NCBI GenBank assembly: GCA_015178975.1
Contig: WHVD01000263.1
Span: forward strand, 1-64,000
Length of the DNA stretch: 64,000 nt
Direction: 5' to 3'
From: Hysterangium stoloniferum
Lineage: Eukaryota; Basidiomycota; Agaricomycetes; Hysterangiales; Hysterangiaceae
A program made the translations under genes and the position numbers. Shown one piece after another: positions 55,771 through 64,000 of the stretch (positions are counted from its first letter, which is position 1; every line of letters begins with the position of its first letter). Under the pieces are notes generated by a model that ran no database searches, had not been told where the DNA came from, and saw only the letters and a program-made list of their open reading frames with translations.

Positions 55771-57190
55771 TACATAGTTATGCATATGCATGTTTGGCAC
55801 TTAGTGGCAAGTAGAGTTGCTCCAACCATTACCGGGACCGCTGCTATGCTATCCCAACACTGCAACTAAAGGTGGCCTTCCTCTGTAGTACGACTGGCGA
55901 CAAATCTAAGTAGGGTGCTCCTGTTGAAGTATGCATAATACTGTTCCTAGACCGTATAACTTTCCGTTTGTCTCACTGAGTCGTTGTAAATAGATAAGGA
56001 CTAACCAAAAACAATAGGCCTCATGTAACGCGAAATACGCAGTGATTTTCAACCGCAGGGACCCGAGCCCTAATGCTCGTAATCCCTCGCTAACCTAAAT
56101 CTCCGAAAGGTCAATAGCTGCGCCATCAGCTTTCTTTACATAACGAGCCCGTAGATTTCTGTTTCGAAAAATTACCAAACTCGGGGCAACCTACAGTCCT
56201 CTACAGTTATTAAGGGCATGGCGCGCTGATGCGGAGTCCTCGGTGGCTGCTCATATTCCTCTTCGTAGCTCTTGGTTTGTTTCAGGAATCAAGCCAATAT
56301 CAGAACCAGGAGCAACAAATCGAAGGATTCTTTGAAGAAGCGGAATCTCCGCGTCAGGACTCACAGACAATTCCTGGGTTTTTCGTGTTTCGGCGACTCC
56401 TTCGAACCGTAAATATTTAATACTCACTCTTTGTAGATTTAAATGGAAAGGGAAGCTTCCTAAATATCGACTTTAGGCTGTCGGGGGCGCGCCGGTGTGG
56501 TCAAATGAATAGTTAGTCTCCCGTCCAAACTTAAATCTATAGTCTGCACATTGGCACCTAATGAGCTCTTGTTTCCCAGACAGACTTTACTAGCATTGAT
56601 CACATATGAAGGTACTTGTGCCCGTACAACAAGTTGAAAGATACGAGAGAATGATAGGATCGTACTTATAGCTTTGGAGCCGATGTCGCACTAACATGGG
56701 ATATAGGCAACGTCTGAGTCGTACCTCAGAGAGAGACATGGTTAATACAATGTTAAGCAAAGAAAAAAGAGAAATAACTAACCGGGAGGGAAGGGGCAGA
56801 CAATCCCTCCTCATCTCATGACCCCATAAAATCAAACAAAGTCCAAATTGTGTCTCTCTATCGTGCCCGTAAAGTTGTCACTGTCCACCCACTCGAAGAG
56901 CAAGTGACCAGTTCAGACGGTGTAGAGGATAGCAACTACAACAACCAAGACGAACACCCAATTCCTGTGCGCAGTTTCGCCATAGGGTTGAGCAGCTGAA
57001 GCAGTCGCTGCCGGACGCTGGCTAGACCGTCACTGAAATCGAGCATCCTCCTTGGAAGGGCCCTCGAGCGACCTCATGAGAGTAAGAGGGAGAGAGAGTG
57101 AATTGCCTGCGTCGTTTCTGTGAGCAGGGGACAAGGTTATATACAAATTATAATGTTTCGACATGTTTGGCAAAGAATAGGGTTAGATGC
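55770..57190 (+). repeat. Repeat X, copy II (uninterrupted by LTRs)
   Basis: Colinear with copy I (14791-16783) and, inverted, with copy III. It holds the unoccupied sites of the LTRs in the other copies (CTAAGTAGGGTGC at about 55905; TCCGTTTGTCTCACTG at about 55965). It lacks a ~190-bp stretch present in I and III (after GGGACCGCTGCTATG). It is CG-rich relative to copies I and III, so it has decayed least. Confidence 0.82.
56229..56420 (+). CDS. Small signal-peptide-like ORF of repeat X (copy II, 63 aa)
   Basis: MRSPRWLLIFLFVALGLFQE is a good signal-peptide-like start (Arg, then 11 hydrophobic residues). QYQNQEQQIEGFFEEAESPR and SQTIPGFFVFRRLLRTVNI follow. Open homologues sit at 16168-16332 and 60320-60496. 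No cysteine, no known family. May be a small secreted protein or a fossil exon. Confidence 0.45.
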   Translation: MRSPRWLLIFLFVALGLFQESSQYQNQEQQIEGFFEEAESPRQDSQTIPGFFVFRRLLRTVNI

Positions 57191-57468
57191 TATTCAATTG
57201 ACAAAGGGACCCAAAAAAGTGCCCGCCAGGGTTGCCCGGACACTTAAGGCGCACCCTTTGTTTATTCACAGACAATAGAAATCGCTCACAAAGAATAATG
57301 ACGGATTTATGTACCCTGCTCTTGCTTTAAATCTGAAGGAAATGATCATCACGTATGACTGCCTTCGAAGACGATATCTGATAGAACATGTCAAAATTCC
57401 GACAATTAGTACTTCTTTCGATCGTAACCTTATTATTAGACGCATGCGCATCACTTCAGGATGGATCT
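57191..57468. other. Short unique spacer
   Basis: Between repeat X copy II and the second tRNA/foldback block; nothing recognised. Confidence 0.5.
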
Positions 57469-57713
57469 TCTGCGTCAGTGTATCTGTAAAGCACTGCGTG
57501 TTTGACTTGGAAACGACTGAATCAGCGCCCCAAGATGTATTGACTTGGCCTTATGAATTTATATTTTTATTACGGTATATACTGGTACAACAAATTAAGG
57601 TGTAGTATGACAAATAAGTCTGGAAAGAGGGAAAAAATAGCAGTCAAATCGAAAATGTTACAATGGTGGTGTCGTTGTTCAGCATCTAATAGAATGTGGA
57701 TGTCGTAAGTAAG

Positions 57714-57807
57714 GCTTCGGTAGCTCAGCGGTAGAGCGTGAGATTCTTACAGTCCATCTGACCGGGTAAGATTCTTAAGGTTGTGGGTTCGACTCCCGCC
57801 TGAGGCA
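57714..57807 (+). tRNA. tRNA-Lys(CUU) with 22-nt intron (copy 3)
   Basis: Like the copy at 4171, but the anticodon stem TGAGA pairs with TCTTA with a single wobble; acceptor GCTTCGG/CTGAGGC uses two wobble pairs. Anticodon CTT. Confidence 0.72.
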
Positions 57808-58160
57808 ATATTTTTATCCCGTTAACTCACGGCTCCTTCCTACCAAGAGTTCCCATTGAACTGGATATATATATATCTTTTTCCAAGTGTATGATATATG
57901 TTTAAGAATTATGGAACTAGCCATCAAGTACCAAACAAGCATATGCATAACTATGTAAAGGTTTAAAGTTCGCACCCCAAGATACATCGACTTAGCCTTC
58001 TGAAATTTTCCGTTTGTCTCTGTATATACTAGTACAACAAATTAAGCTGTAATATGACAAATTAGTCTGGAATGAGGGAAAAAATAGCAGTCAAATCGAA
58101 AATGTTACAACGGTGGTGTCGTTGTTCAGCATCTAATAGACTGTGGATATCGTAAGTAAG

Positions 58161-58254
58161 GCTTCGGTAGCTCAGCAGTAGAGCGTGAGAGTCTTACAGT
58201 CCCTCTGACCGGGTAAGATTCTTAAGGTTGTGGGTTCGACTCCCGCCTGAGGCA
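58161..58254 (+). tRNA. tRNA-Lys(CUU) with 22-nt intron (copy 4)
   Basis: 447 bp downstream of copy 3. The D loop has AGCAGTA instead of AGCGGTA, and anticodon loop position 32 is G. Otherwise the same fold and intron. Confidence 0.65.
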
Positions 58255-58437
58255 ATATCTTTATCCCGTTAAATCACGGGCTCCTTCCTACCAAGAGTTC
58301 CCATTGAACTAGATATATATATATATATTTTTCCAAGCGCATGAAATATGTTTAAGAATTATGGAACTAGCCATCAAGTACCAAACAAGCATATGCATAA
58401 CTATGTAAAAGTTCAAAATTCGCACCCCCAAGATATA

Positions 58438-59404
58438 CACCGGGAAAACCCGTCCCTCTCTTTAAAAGATTTTGGGATCCGTAGTAGAGCCTTATCTTAT
58501 ATAAACTCAAATAAACTCTATTGGATCCTTATAAGATTTGAAGTTGGTTAAGGACCCAAAAGGTAGGTGGAGGGTGATCAGGTGTACATAGGATTCTGTA
58601 AGTATCAACCATATCATTAAATATAAACTCCTTCAATTTTGTATAGTCTAGTGGGATTCTGGATCGCTTTATTGTTCCTGTGATTTGTCAGAGAATGATC
58701 CAATCAAAAATCCACAAAACTCTCAGATGTGGTTGCAGGATTTAACATCACATGTGCACAATCAATCAATTTAAAATCCCATTCACATCCCTGGATATGA
58801 TGGAATTACAAATTGATATAGAATCTGTTAGATGGTCCACAATTGAGTTAAACTCTCCTTTGTTCTCCATATGATCAAAAGAGGGTAAATCACACTGGCT
58901 CCTCACAATTGTCACAAAACATGGAGCCAGTGTGATTTAGCCTCTTTTGATAATGTGGAGAACAAAGGGAGTTTATATTTGCCAAGCAGTTGGAATACAA
59001 GAGAGTTTAACTCAATTGTGGACCATCTAACAGATTCTATATCATTTTGTAATTCCATCAAATTCAGGGATGTGGATGGGATTTTAAATTCATTGATTAC
59101 ACACGTTCTATGTGATGCTAAATCCTGCAACCACATCTGGGAGTTTTGTGGATTTTTAATTGGATCATCCTCTGACAAGTCACAGGACAGATAAAGGGAT
59201 ACAGAATCCCACTGGACTATACAAGATTGAAGGAGTTTATATTCCATGATATGTACACTTGATCACCCTCCACCTACTTTTTGGATCCTTACCCAATTTT
59301 AAATCTTATAAGGATCCAATAGAGATTATTGGGGTTTATTTAAGATAAGGCTTTACTACAGATTCTGAAATCTTTTGGAGAGAGGGGTTTTCCCAGTGCA
59401 TTGT
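58438..59404. mobile_element. ~960-bp foldback element, copy B (both ends present)
   Basis: Terminal inverted repeats CACCGGGAAAACCCGTCC (left) and GGGGTTTTCCCAGTG (right), with arms of about 470 bp meeting near 58910. The right arm has an extra ~35 bp (around TTGCCAAGCAGTTGGAATAC). No coding capacity. It sits at the junction of the tRNA unit and repeat X in both blocks, so it moved with them or was part of the ancestral unit. Confidence 0.75.
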
Positions 59405-59457
59405 AGTCTAAACCAGAAGCAGGTTGTGACCACAGGTGACAGAAAGGCATCCATTCC

Positions 59458-59808
59458 TTGGTAGCAGGCTCGGGCCCAGCAGGGCAGAGCTTAGAAAAGT
59501 CAGAGGACTGGGAGAAGCGGTTTGTGAATGCAGCCATAAAAACCTATTCTTTGCCAAACATGTCAAAAGATCATAATTTGCACATAACCTTGACTCCTGC
59601 TCACAGAAATGATGCGGGCAATTCTCCCTCTCTCCCTCTTACTCTCATGAGGTCACTCAAGGGCCCTTCCAAGGAGGACACTTTCAGTGATGGTCTAGCC
59701 AGCATCTGGCAGCGACTGCTTCAGCTGCTCAACTCTATGGTGAAACTGCGCACAGGAGTTGGGATGTTTGTCTTGGTTGTTGTAGTTGCTATCCTCTGCA
59801 CCGTCTGA
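59458..59808 (+). CDS. ORF with C-terminal hydrophobic tail in repeat X copy III (116 aa)
   Basis: Plus strand, antisense to the secreted-type ORF. Starts MVAGSGPAGQSLEKSEDWEK; ends TGVGMFVLVVVVAILCTV, a strong membrane-spanning tail after KLR. The corresponding region of copy II is frame-disrupted. Unknown family; a tail-anchored peptide if translated, but it may be chance. Confidence 0.3.
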   Translation: MVAGSGPAGQSLEKSEDWEKRFVNAAIKTYSLPNMSKDHNLHITLTPAHRNDAGNSPSLPLTLMRSLKGPSKEDTFSDGLASIWQRLLQLLNSMVKLRTGVGMFVLVVVVAILCTV

Positions 59809-60319
59809 ACTGGTCACTCACTCTTCGAAGTGGGTGGACAGTAACAACTTTACAGGCATGATAGAGAGGTGAAATTTGGACTTTGTTTGATTTTATGGGG
59901 TCATGAGATGAGGAGGGATTGTCTGCCCCTTCCCCTGCGGTTAGTTATTTCTCTTTTTGCTTAACATTGTATTAACCATTTCTCTCTCTGAGGTATGACT
60001 GCCAACTCAGACATTGCGTATATCCCCTGTTAGTGTGACATTGGCCCGAAAGCTATAAGTACAATCCTATCATTGTCCCAGATCTTTCAACTTGTCATAC
60101 GGGCATAAGTCCCTGCATATGTGATCAATTTCCAGTACAGTCTGTTTGGGAAACAATAGCTCATTAGGTGCCAATGTGCACACCATAGATTTAAGCTTGG
60201 ACAGGAGACTAACTATTCATTTGACCACACCAGTGCACCACCGACAGCCTAAAGACAATATTTAGGTGGCTTCCCTTTCCATTTAAATCTACAAAGAGTG
60301 AGTATTAGGTATGTATGGC

Positions 60320-60496
60320 TCAAAGGAGTCGCCAAAACACAAAAAAGCCAGGAATTGTCTGTGAGTTCTGACATGGAGATTCCACTTTTTCAAAGAATCC
60401 TTCGATTTGTTGCTCCTGGTTCTGATATTGGCTTGATTCCTGATACAAACTAAGAGCTACAAAGAAGAATATGAGCAGCCACTGAGGAGTCCGCAT
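60320..60496 (-). CDS. Small signal-peptide-like ORF of repeat X (copy III, 58 aa)
   Basis: MRTPQWLLIFFFVALSLYQE, then QYQNQEQQIEGFFEKVESPC and SQTIPGFFVFWRLL. Same peptide as in copies I and II with about 15-25 percent changes and no frame loss. Confidence 0.42.
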   Translation of the reverse strand: MRTPQWLLIFFFVALSLYQESSQYQNQEQQIEGFFEKVESPCQNSQTIPGFFVFWRLL

Positions 60497-60787
60497 CAGC
60501 GCACCATGCTCTTACTTACTAAATGTGGAAAATGTAGTTTGTCCCAAGTTTGGTTATTTTTCAAAACACAAATCTATATTCATTATCTCCTTGCACTCGT
60601 TATGTAAAGAAAGCTGATGGTGCAGCTATTGACCTTTCGGAGATTGAGGTTAGGGAGGGATTACAAGGATTAGGGCTCGGGTCACTGCAGTTGAAAATCA
60701 CCCTGTATTTCATGTTACATGAGGTCTATGTGTTTCTGTTTATCCTTATCTATTTACAACTAGTACTGTCACCCCAGTCAGACAAAT

Positions 60788-61217
60788 TGTCACGAATCGA
60801 TTATTCTTCGATAAAGTTGAATAATATTCTACTAATCGAACTCGAAAGCCTCGTTCGACGAAGTATATATTCGCCCTGTCGATGAAGTAAGAGGCTATTA
60901 CCAGTCGCGAGAACTAACGGAAGTATTTGTCGAAGAAGTTACGACAAAGTAGATTACTAATATCACTAATATACAGATATTTCGACTGACTTCCCTTGCT
61001 TCTTTCATAGCCCTTTTATGCTTTTCGTCGTATTATTATGACTATGTTATGAACTAATTATGAAATCATATATGACATCGAAATGAGACATGTCGAAAGA
61101 GATTCGATGGTGTCGAATAATGTTCAGTTTTGTCGAGTTGAATTCGATAGGTCGAAGAGTTGTCGAAAGTTACCTTTGAATGTTTGTGACAATATGTGAC
61201 ATGTGACGGTTGTGACA
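60788..61217. mobile_element. Solo LTR (430 bp), TGTCAC family
   Basis: Ends TGTCACGAATCG and GGTTGTGACA, with an exact duplication CAAAT on both sides (60783-60787, 61218-61222). X copies I (about 15888) and II (about 55968) show the unoccupied site. Rich in TCGA/CGAA strings. Confidence 0.92.
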
Positions 61218-61347
61218 CAAATGGAAAGTTATACGGTCTAGGAACAGCACCATGAAAACTTCAACAGCAGCACCCTACTTAGATTTGTCGCCAAGTCACT
61301 AGAGGAACACCACCTTTAGTTGCAGTGTTGAGATAGCATAGCATATT

Positions 61348-61884
61348 TGTTACAACCCATTCCCAGATGTTTCAATATCTGACTTCTGACATCCAACATC
61401 CAACTTCCGACTACAGAACATCATAGTTACCGTACCTTCCATATTATTCCCTTGTTCTGCATTTGGTAATTTGTCTGTTGACAAGTATTCACTCGTTTGT
61501 TTATTATACATATTCCCATTTCGGAATATTGTCTCCCTAATTCATCTTATTGTATTCCTGTTTCAGAATACTTCTGTTTTCATCTTATTGTGGTCTTAGT
61601 TTGTAGTACAATAATGAGAAGACTTATATTAGTTTCTGCAGATTTGTACTTTACCTTAGATCTGATATCGACTTAGTTTCTTATTCCCTCTTCCATCTTT
61701 CTGTATGCTCGATATTCAGAACTCTTCGGAACTCTGAATATCCATATCTTCCATCATAAGTCTCACTTTTGAAATTAAGGACTTCTGAGCATTTGTGTAG
61801 AGGTGCAGCACATATTGTAAGCTGAAGCCAACGTCCTGACCCTATCCGATAGTTCCGAAATAAGTCCTGACACGGCACTTAACA
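61348..61884 (+). mobile_element. Solo LTR (537 bp), TGTTAC family
   Basis: Ends TGTTACAACCC and GCACTTAACA, flanked by ATATT and GTATT. The unoccupied site in copy I (about 15012-15030, inverted) reads GTATT, so the left duplicate has changed. Contains ATTGTAAGCTGAAGCCAACG near its 3' end. Confidence 0.86.
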
Positions 61885-62134
61885 GTATTAGATGTTGACT
61901 GTTTATAGAAAATGGATAGGGTTTATTTGGTATTACTAAGCTATTATAACATACTATATAGCCGAGCTTATTTGAAAAAAGAATGCAAGACTGTACATAC
62001 TCAATGGCTTGCAACCTATATGAATAAATTCCAACATAGCAGTGGTCCTGGTAATGGTTGGAGCAACTCTGCTTACCACTAAGTACCAAACATGCATAAT
62101 GCATGATTATATAGAAGTTCAAAGTGCACACCCC

Positions 62135-62400
62135 GGTAGGTTGAGCATTAGACTCGGATAGTGGCTCCTCCCGGGTAGGACCATTAGGCTTATGGGTTCA
62201 ATTCCTGCCTGAGGCAATCTTCTTATCCCGTGAACTCATGGCTCCTTCCTACCAGCAGCTCCCATCAAACCACAGGTATATATTTCTTTTACCAAGTGTG
62301 CGAAATATGTTTGAGAATTATGGGACTAGCCATTAAGTACCAAATATGAATATGCAGAGCTATATAGAAGTTCAAAGTTGGGGGGAGACAAAGCCCCTTT
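62135..62400 (+). repeat. Decayed tRNA-Lys unit
   Basis: A tRNA-like stretch (62135-62216) keeps the B box GGGTTCAATTCC and the GAGGCA end but has lost a normal anticodon arm. The flank (ACTCATGGCTCCTTCCTACC, AATTATGGGACTAGCCATTA) is that of the 447-bp unit. An old copy. Confidence 0.7.
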
Positions 62401-63182
62401 TAGAATACAACTTTGACTAAGTTACTGTACAGTATTATACCACCTGGTAAGATAGTATAACCCAAACACAGAGCATAGCAAGACCGTCAGCATCCTCAAC
62501 AGCTTGCAACATATACCAATCAATCCTAACATTTTGCAGTAAATGTGTGTTACCAAATCAACTATTTTTATTTAATACAGTAGATAATGTCACAATGCAT
62601 AACTTCATAATGCATAGGGTTGGGCTAAACTGCCTACTCATATGGAAAGATTATAATGCCTTGATTCACCTGGTTTCTGATCGTATACATTATCATTAGC
62701 TACTGTATTTCTTTGTTGAAATTCAAGACCCATTTATTAGGAAGTCATAGATAAGTATAACAGACTAGGTAACATAGTAACAGACTCTTAGTATTTATAC
62801 AAGGTGATATGGCCCTACATCCCCGTGTGTCTACAAGTTCCAGAGACCAACCCTTTGTCATTCTAAAGATAGACACTGTTGTCCATGATGCTTTCCAACA
62901 TTCCTTTCATGGAGACTAGACAGTAGAAATGAAAAGATGGACAATATCACTCTTATTGTTGATACAAGGAGGTATGTGCCACCAGTACACAATGGACGCA
63001 AACAGAAAGGGTTGGTATTATGAGGCTGCTGTACAGAACTATGTATCTCAGCACGAAATATACTAATGACCCACAAGTGTTGTCATAGAGATTATTACAG
63101 AATGACCAAAATGTCAACACTTATGAACTATTCTATGCTTATTGAAAATTCAGCGAAAAAAGGACAGTTACTCTTATGATGA
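62401..63182. other. Gene-free stretch
   Basis: No gene, tRNA or window-internal repeat recognised. Confidence 0.4.
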
Positions 63183-63438
63183 CAATAGGGTGACTTCTGT
63201 TATGAGCTCATTGAGGGAGATTCATACAGTTGTGCAACGGAAGGTCAGTAGGGGATCCATATTCCCGGTAGCTAGACCTGAGTTAATCTGTGACTACATG
63301 TGACAGCCGCCACCTTGATCGGGGTTGTCCTTACTTGATCATCTTGCATTACCACTCAATGCCGAAGAACACATTACCCACGACATCACCTCATAATTTC
63401 CCCCCAAAAACACCACTGTTGGGTCCTACTGCAGATCC

Positions 63439-63938
63439 TGTTGAATTTTTGGCTGTTCGGTAATAATCTCAACATGATGACACTTGTGGGTCTTAATATA
63501 TTTCGCAATAACACTACATAGTTCTGTTTGAGTAATCGAGGTAATCTACAAGCCTGGAGATCACAGTGCAAGGACTCTCTACACTGGGGAGCGTAGCCAC
63601 TAAGAGTAGAGCAGTGTAGGTATTAAACCGGTGATATTGCTAGGCTTCTAGATGAGGATCCTACTCCTCAGCTAGACTAACTATATACTACATACATGGT
63701 CTGTGCACTGGTCTGTGCACGATGGCGTGCTACAGATCTAGTGAACACTAAACTAAATATACAGTATCACATGTTATGAACCGGTCGGACCTATACACTC
63801 ACAAGATGAGATATGAGAGTAGACTTAGATGCATATCACATATTCTAACAAGTTCTGTATAGTAGCTTAGTAATATCAACACTTTTTATTCATGTCCACA
63901 GTGTACCAACATATACCCCTTCCCCCTTATTTTCAACA
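63439..63938 (+). mobile_element. Solo LTR (TGTTGAA family) inside FunK1, itself carrying a solo LTR
   Basis: Ends TGTTGAATTTTTGG and TTTTCAACA, with an exact duplication GATCC on both sides (63434-63438, 63939-63943). Without its 326-bp insert and the duplicated AGTTC it would be 169 bp, matching the 160-bp relative at 26172-26331. Confidence 0.92.
63525..63850 (+). mobile_element. Solo LTR (326 bp) nested in the LTR at 63439-63938
   Basis: Ends TGTTTGAGTAATC and ATATTCTAACA, with an exact duplication AGTTC on both sides (63520-63524, 63851-63855). The related LTR at 26172-26331 shows the unoccupied site (AATTCTGTATAGTAG). The youngest layer of this nest. Confidence 0.9.
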
Positions 63939-64000
63939 GATCCTACCAAGTTGGGTGCCACTCCTATTTTAAAGAAGGATTCAACATCACAGATATATTC

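Larger units (their letters stand above)
57469..59601 (+). repeat. 2.1-kb segmental duplication, copy B
   Basis: Direct copy of 3919-6041: leader, two tRNA-Lys units, foldback, and the X end to CCTTGACTCCTGCT. Here the X part continues beyond 59601 into copy III, showing that copy A was cut there by an LTR junction. Confidence 0.85.
59405..62130 (-). repeat. Repeat X, copy III (inverted, with two solo LTRs)
   Basis: Inverted relative to copies I and II and the longest of the three, reaching the foldback end at 59404. Interrupted by solo LTRs at 60788-61217 and 61348-61884. Together with copy II it forms a large inverted repeat around the tRNA/foldback block. Confidence 0.82.
63359..64000 (+). 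pseudogene. FunK1 N-terminus (copy d), split by nested solo LTRs
   Basis: Starts MPKNTLPTTSPHNFPPKTPL (63359) and runs to the GATCC at 63434-63438. After the LTR insertion it resumes at 63939 (DPTKLGATPILKKDSTSQIY) and leaves the window. Apart from the insertion, the visible coding sequence matches copies a and c. About 175 bp of 5' flank (63183-63358) are shared with copy a. It points away from copy a, so the two window edges are inverted duplicates. Confidence 0.82.

Overview
This is a repeat-dominated stretch of a mushroom-type fungal genome (Basidiomycota, very likely Agaricomycetes). The evidence is four remnants of the fungal-specific FunK1 protein kinase family, host genes with 50-70 nt GT-AG introns, Ty1/copia and Ty3/gypsy chromodomain elements, a LINE, Tc1/mariner transposons, and tRNA genes with short anticodon-loop introns. 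I cannot name the species.

Layout. 1-1610: 5'-oriented FunK1 remnant (-) and flank. 1611-3910: truncated LINE and a decayed copia fragment. 3919-6041: first copy of a 2.1-kb block (two intron-containing tRNA-Lys(CUU) units in tandem plus a ~950-bp foldback), repeated in direct orientation at 57469-59601. 6042-14788: a nest in which an old Tc1 (B) was split by a copia element (7450-14221, TSD AGAAG), whose 3' LTR was in turn hit by a younger Tc1 (A, 12491-14094, TA duplication). 14791-16783: repeat X, copy I, abutting a FunK1 C-terminal piece. 17907-20773: an Old Yellow Enzyme pseudogene fused to a third FunK1 remnant. 23022-25753: the best host gene, an 11-exon ORF (679 aa) of unknown function with an internal exon-block duplication. 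27597-38870: gene remnants (an FHA/coiled-coil/zinc-finger gene, a valyl-tRNA synthetase fragment, a long coiled-coil gene, a basic hypothetical gene). 40654-45978: a second, young copia element with a solo LTR inside. 46744-48847: two overlapping unknown ORFs, one an uninterrupted 518 codons. 49765-50590: clustered tandem repeats. 50771-55260: gypsy chromodomain fossil. 55300-62130: repeat X copies II (+) and III (-) flanking the second tRNA/foldback block. 63359-64000: FunK1 N-terminus (+) carrying a solo LTR that contains another solo LTR.

Because repeat X is present three times, the copies serve as each other's unoccupied sites: three solo LTRs are confirmed by 5-bp target duplications plus the matching empty site inside the window. 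A short signal-peptide-like ORF stays open in all three X copies. Every base substitution I found between paired copia LTRs is a CpG transition, which points to methylation-driven decay. The strongest candidates for something undescribed are repeat X with its small ORF, the 11-exon unknown gene, and the 518-codon ORF.
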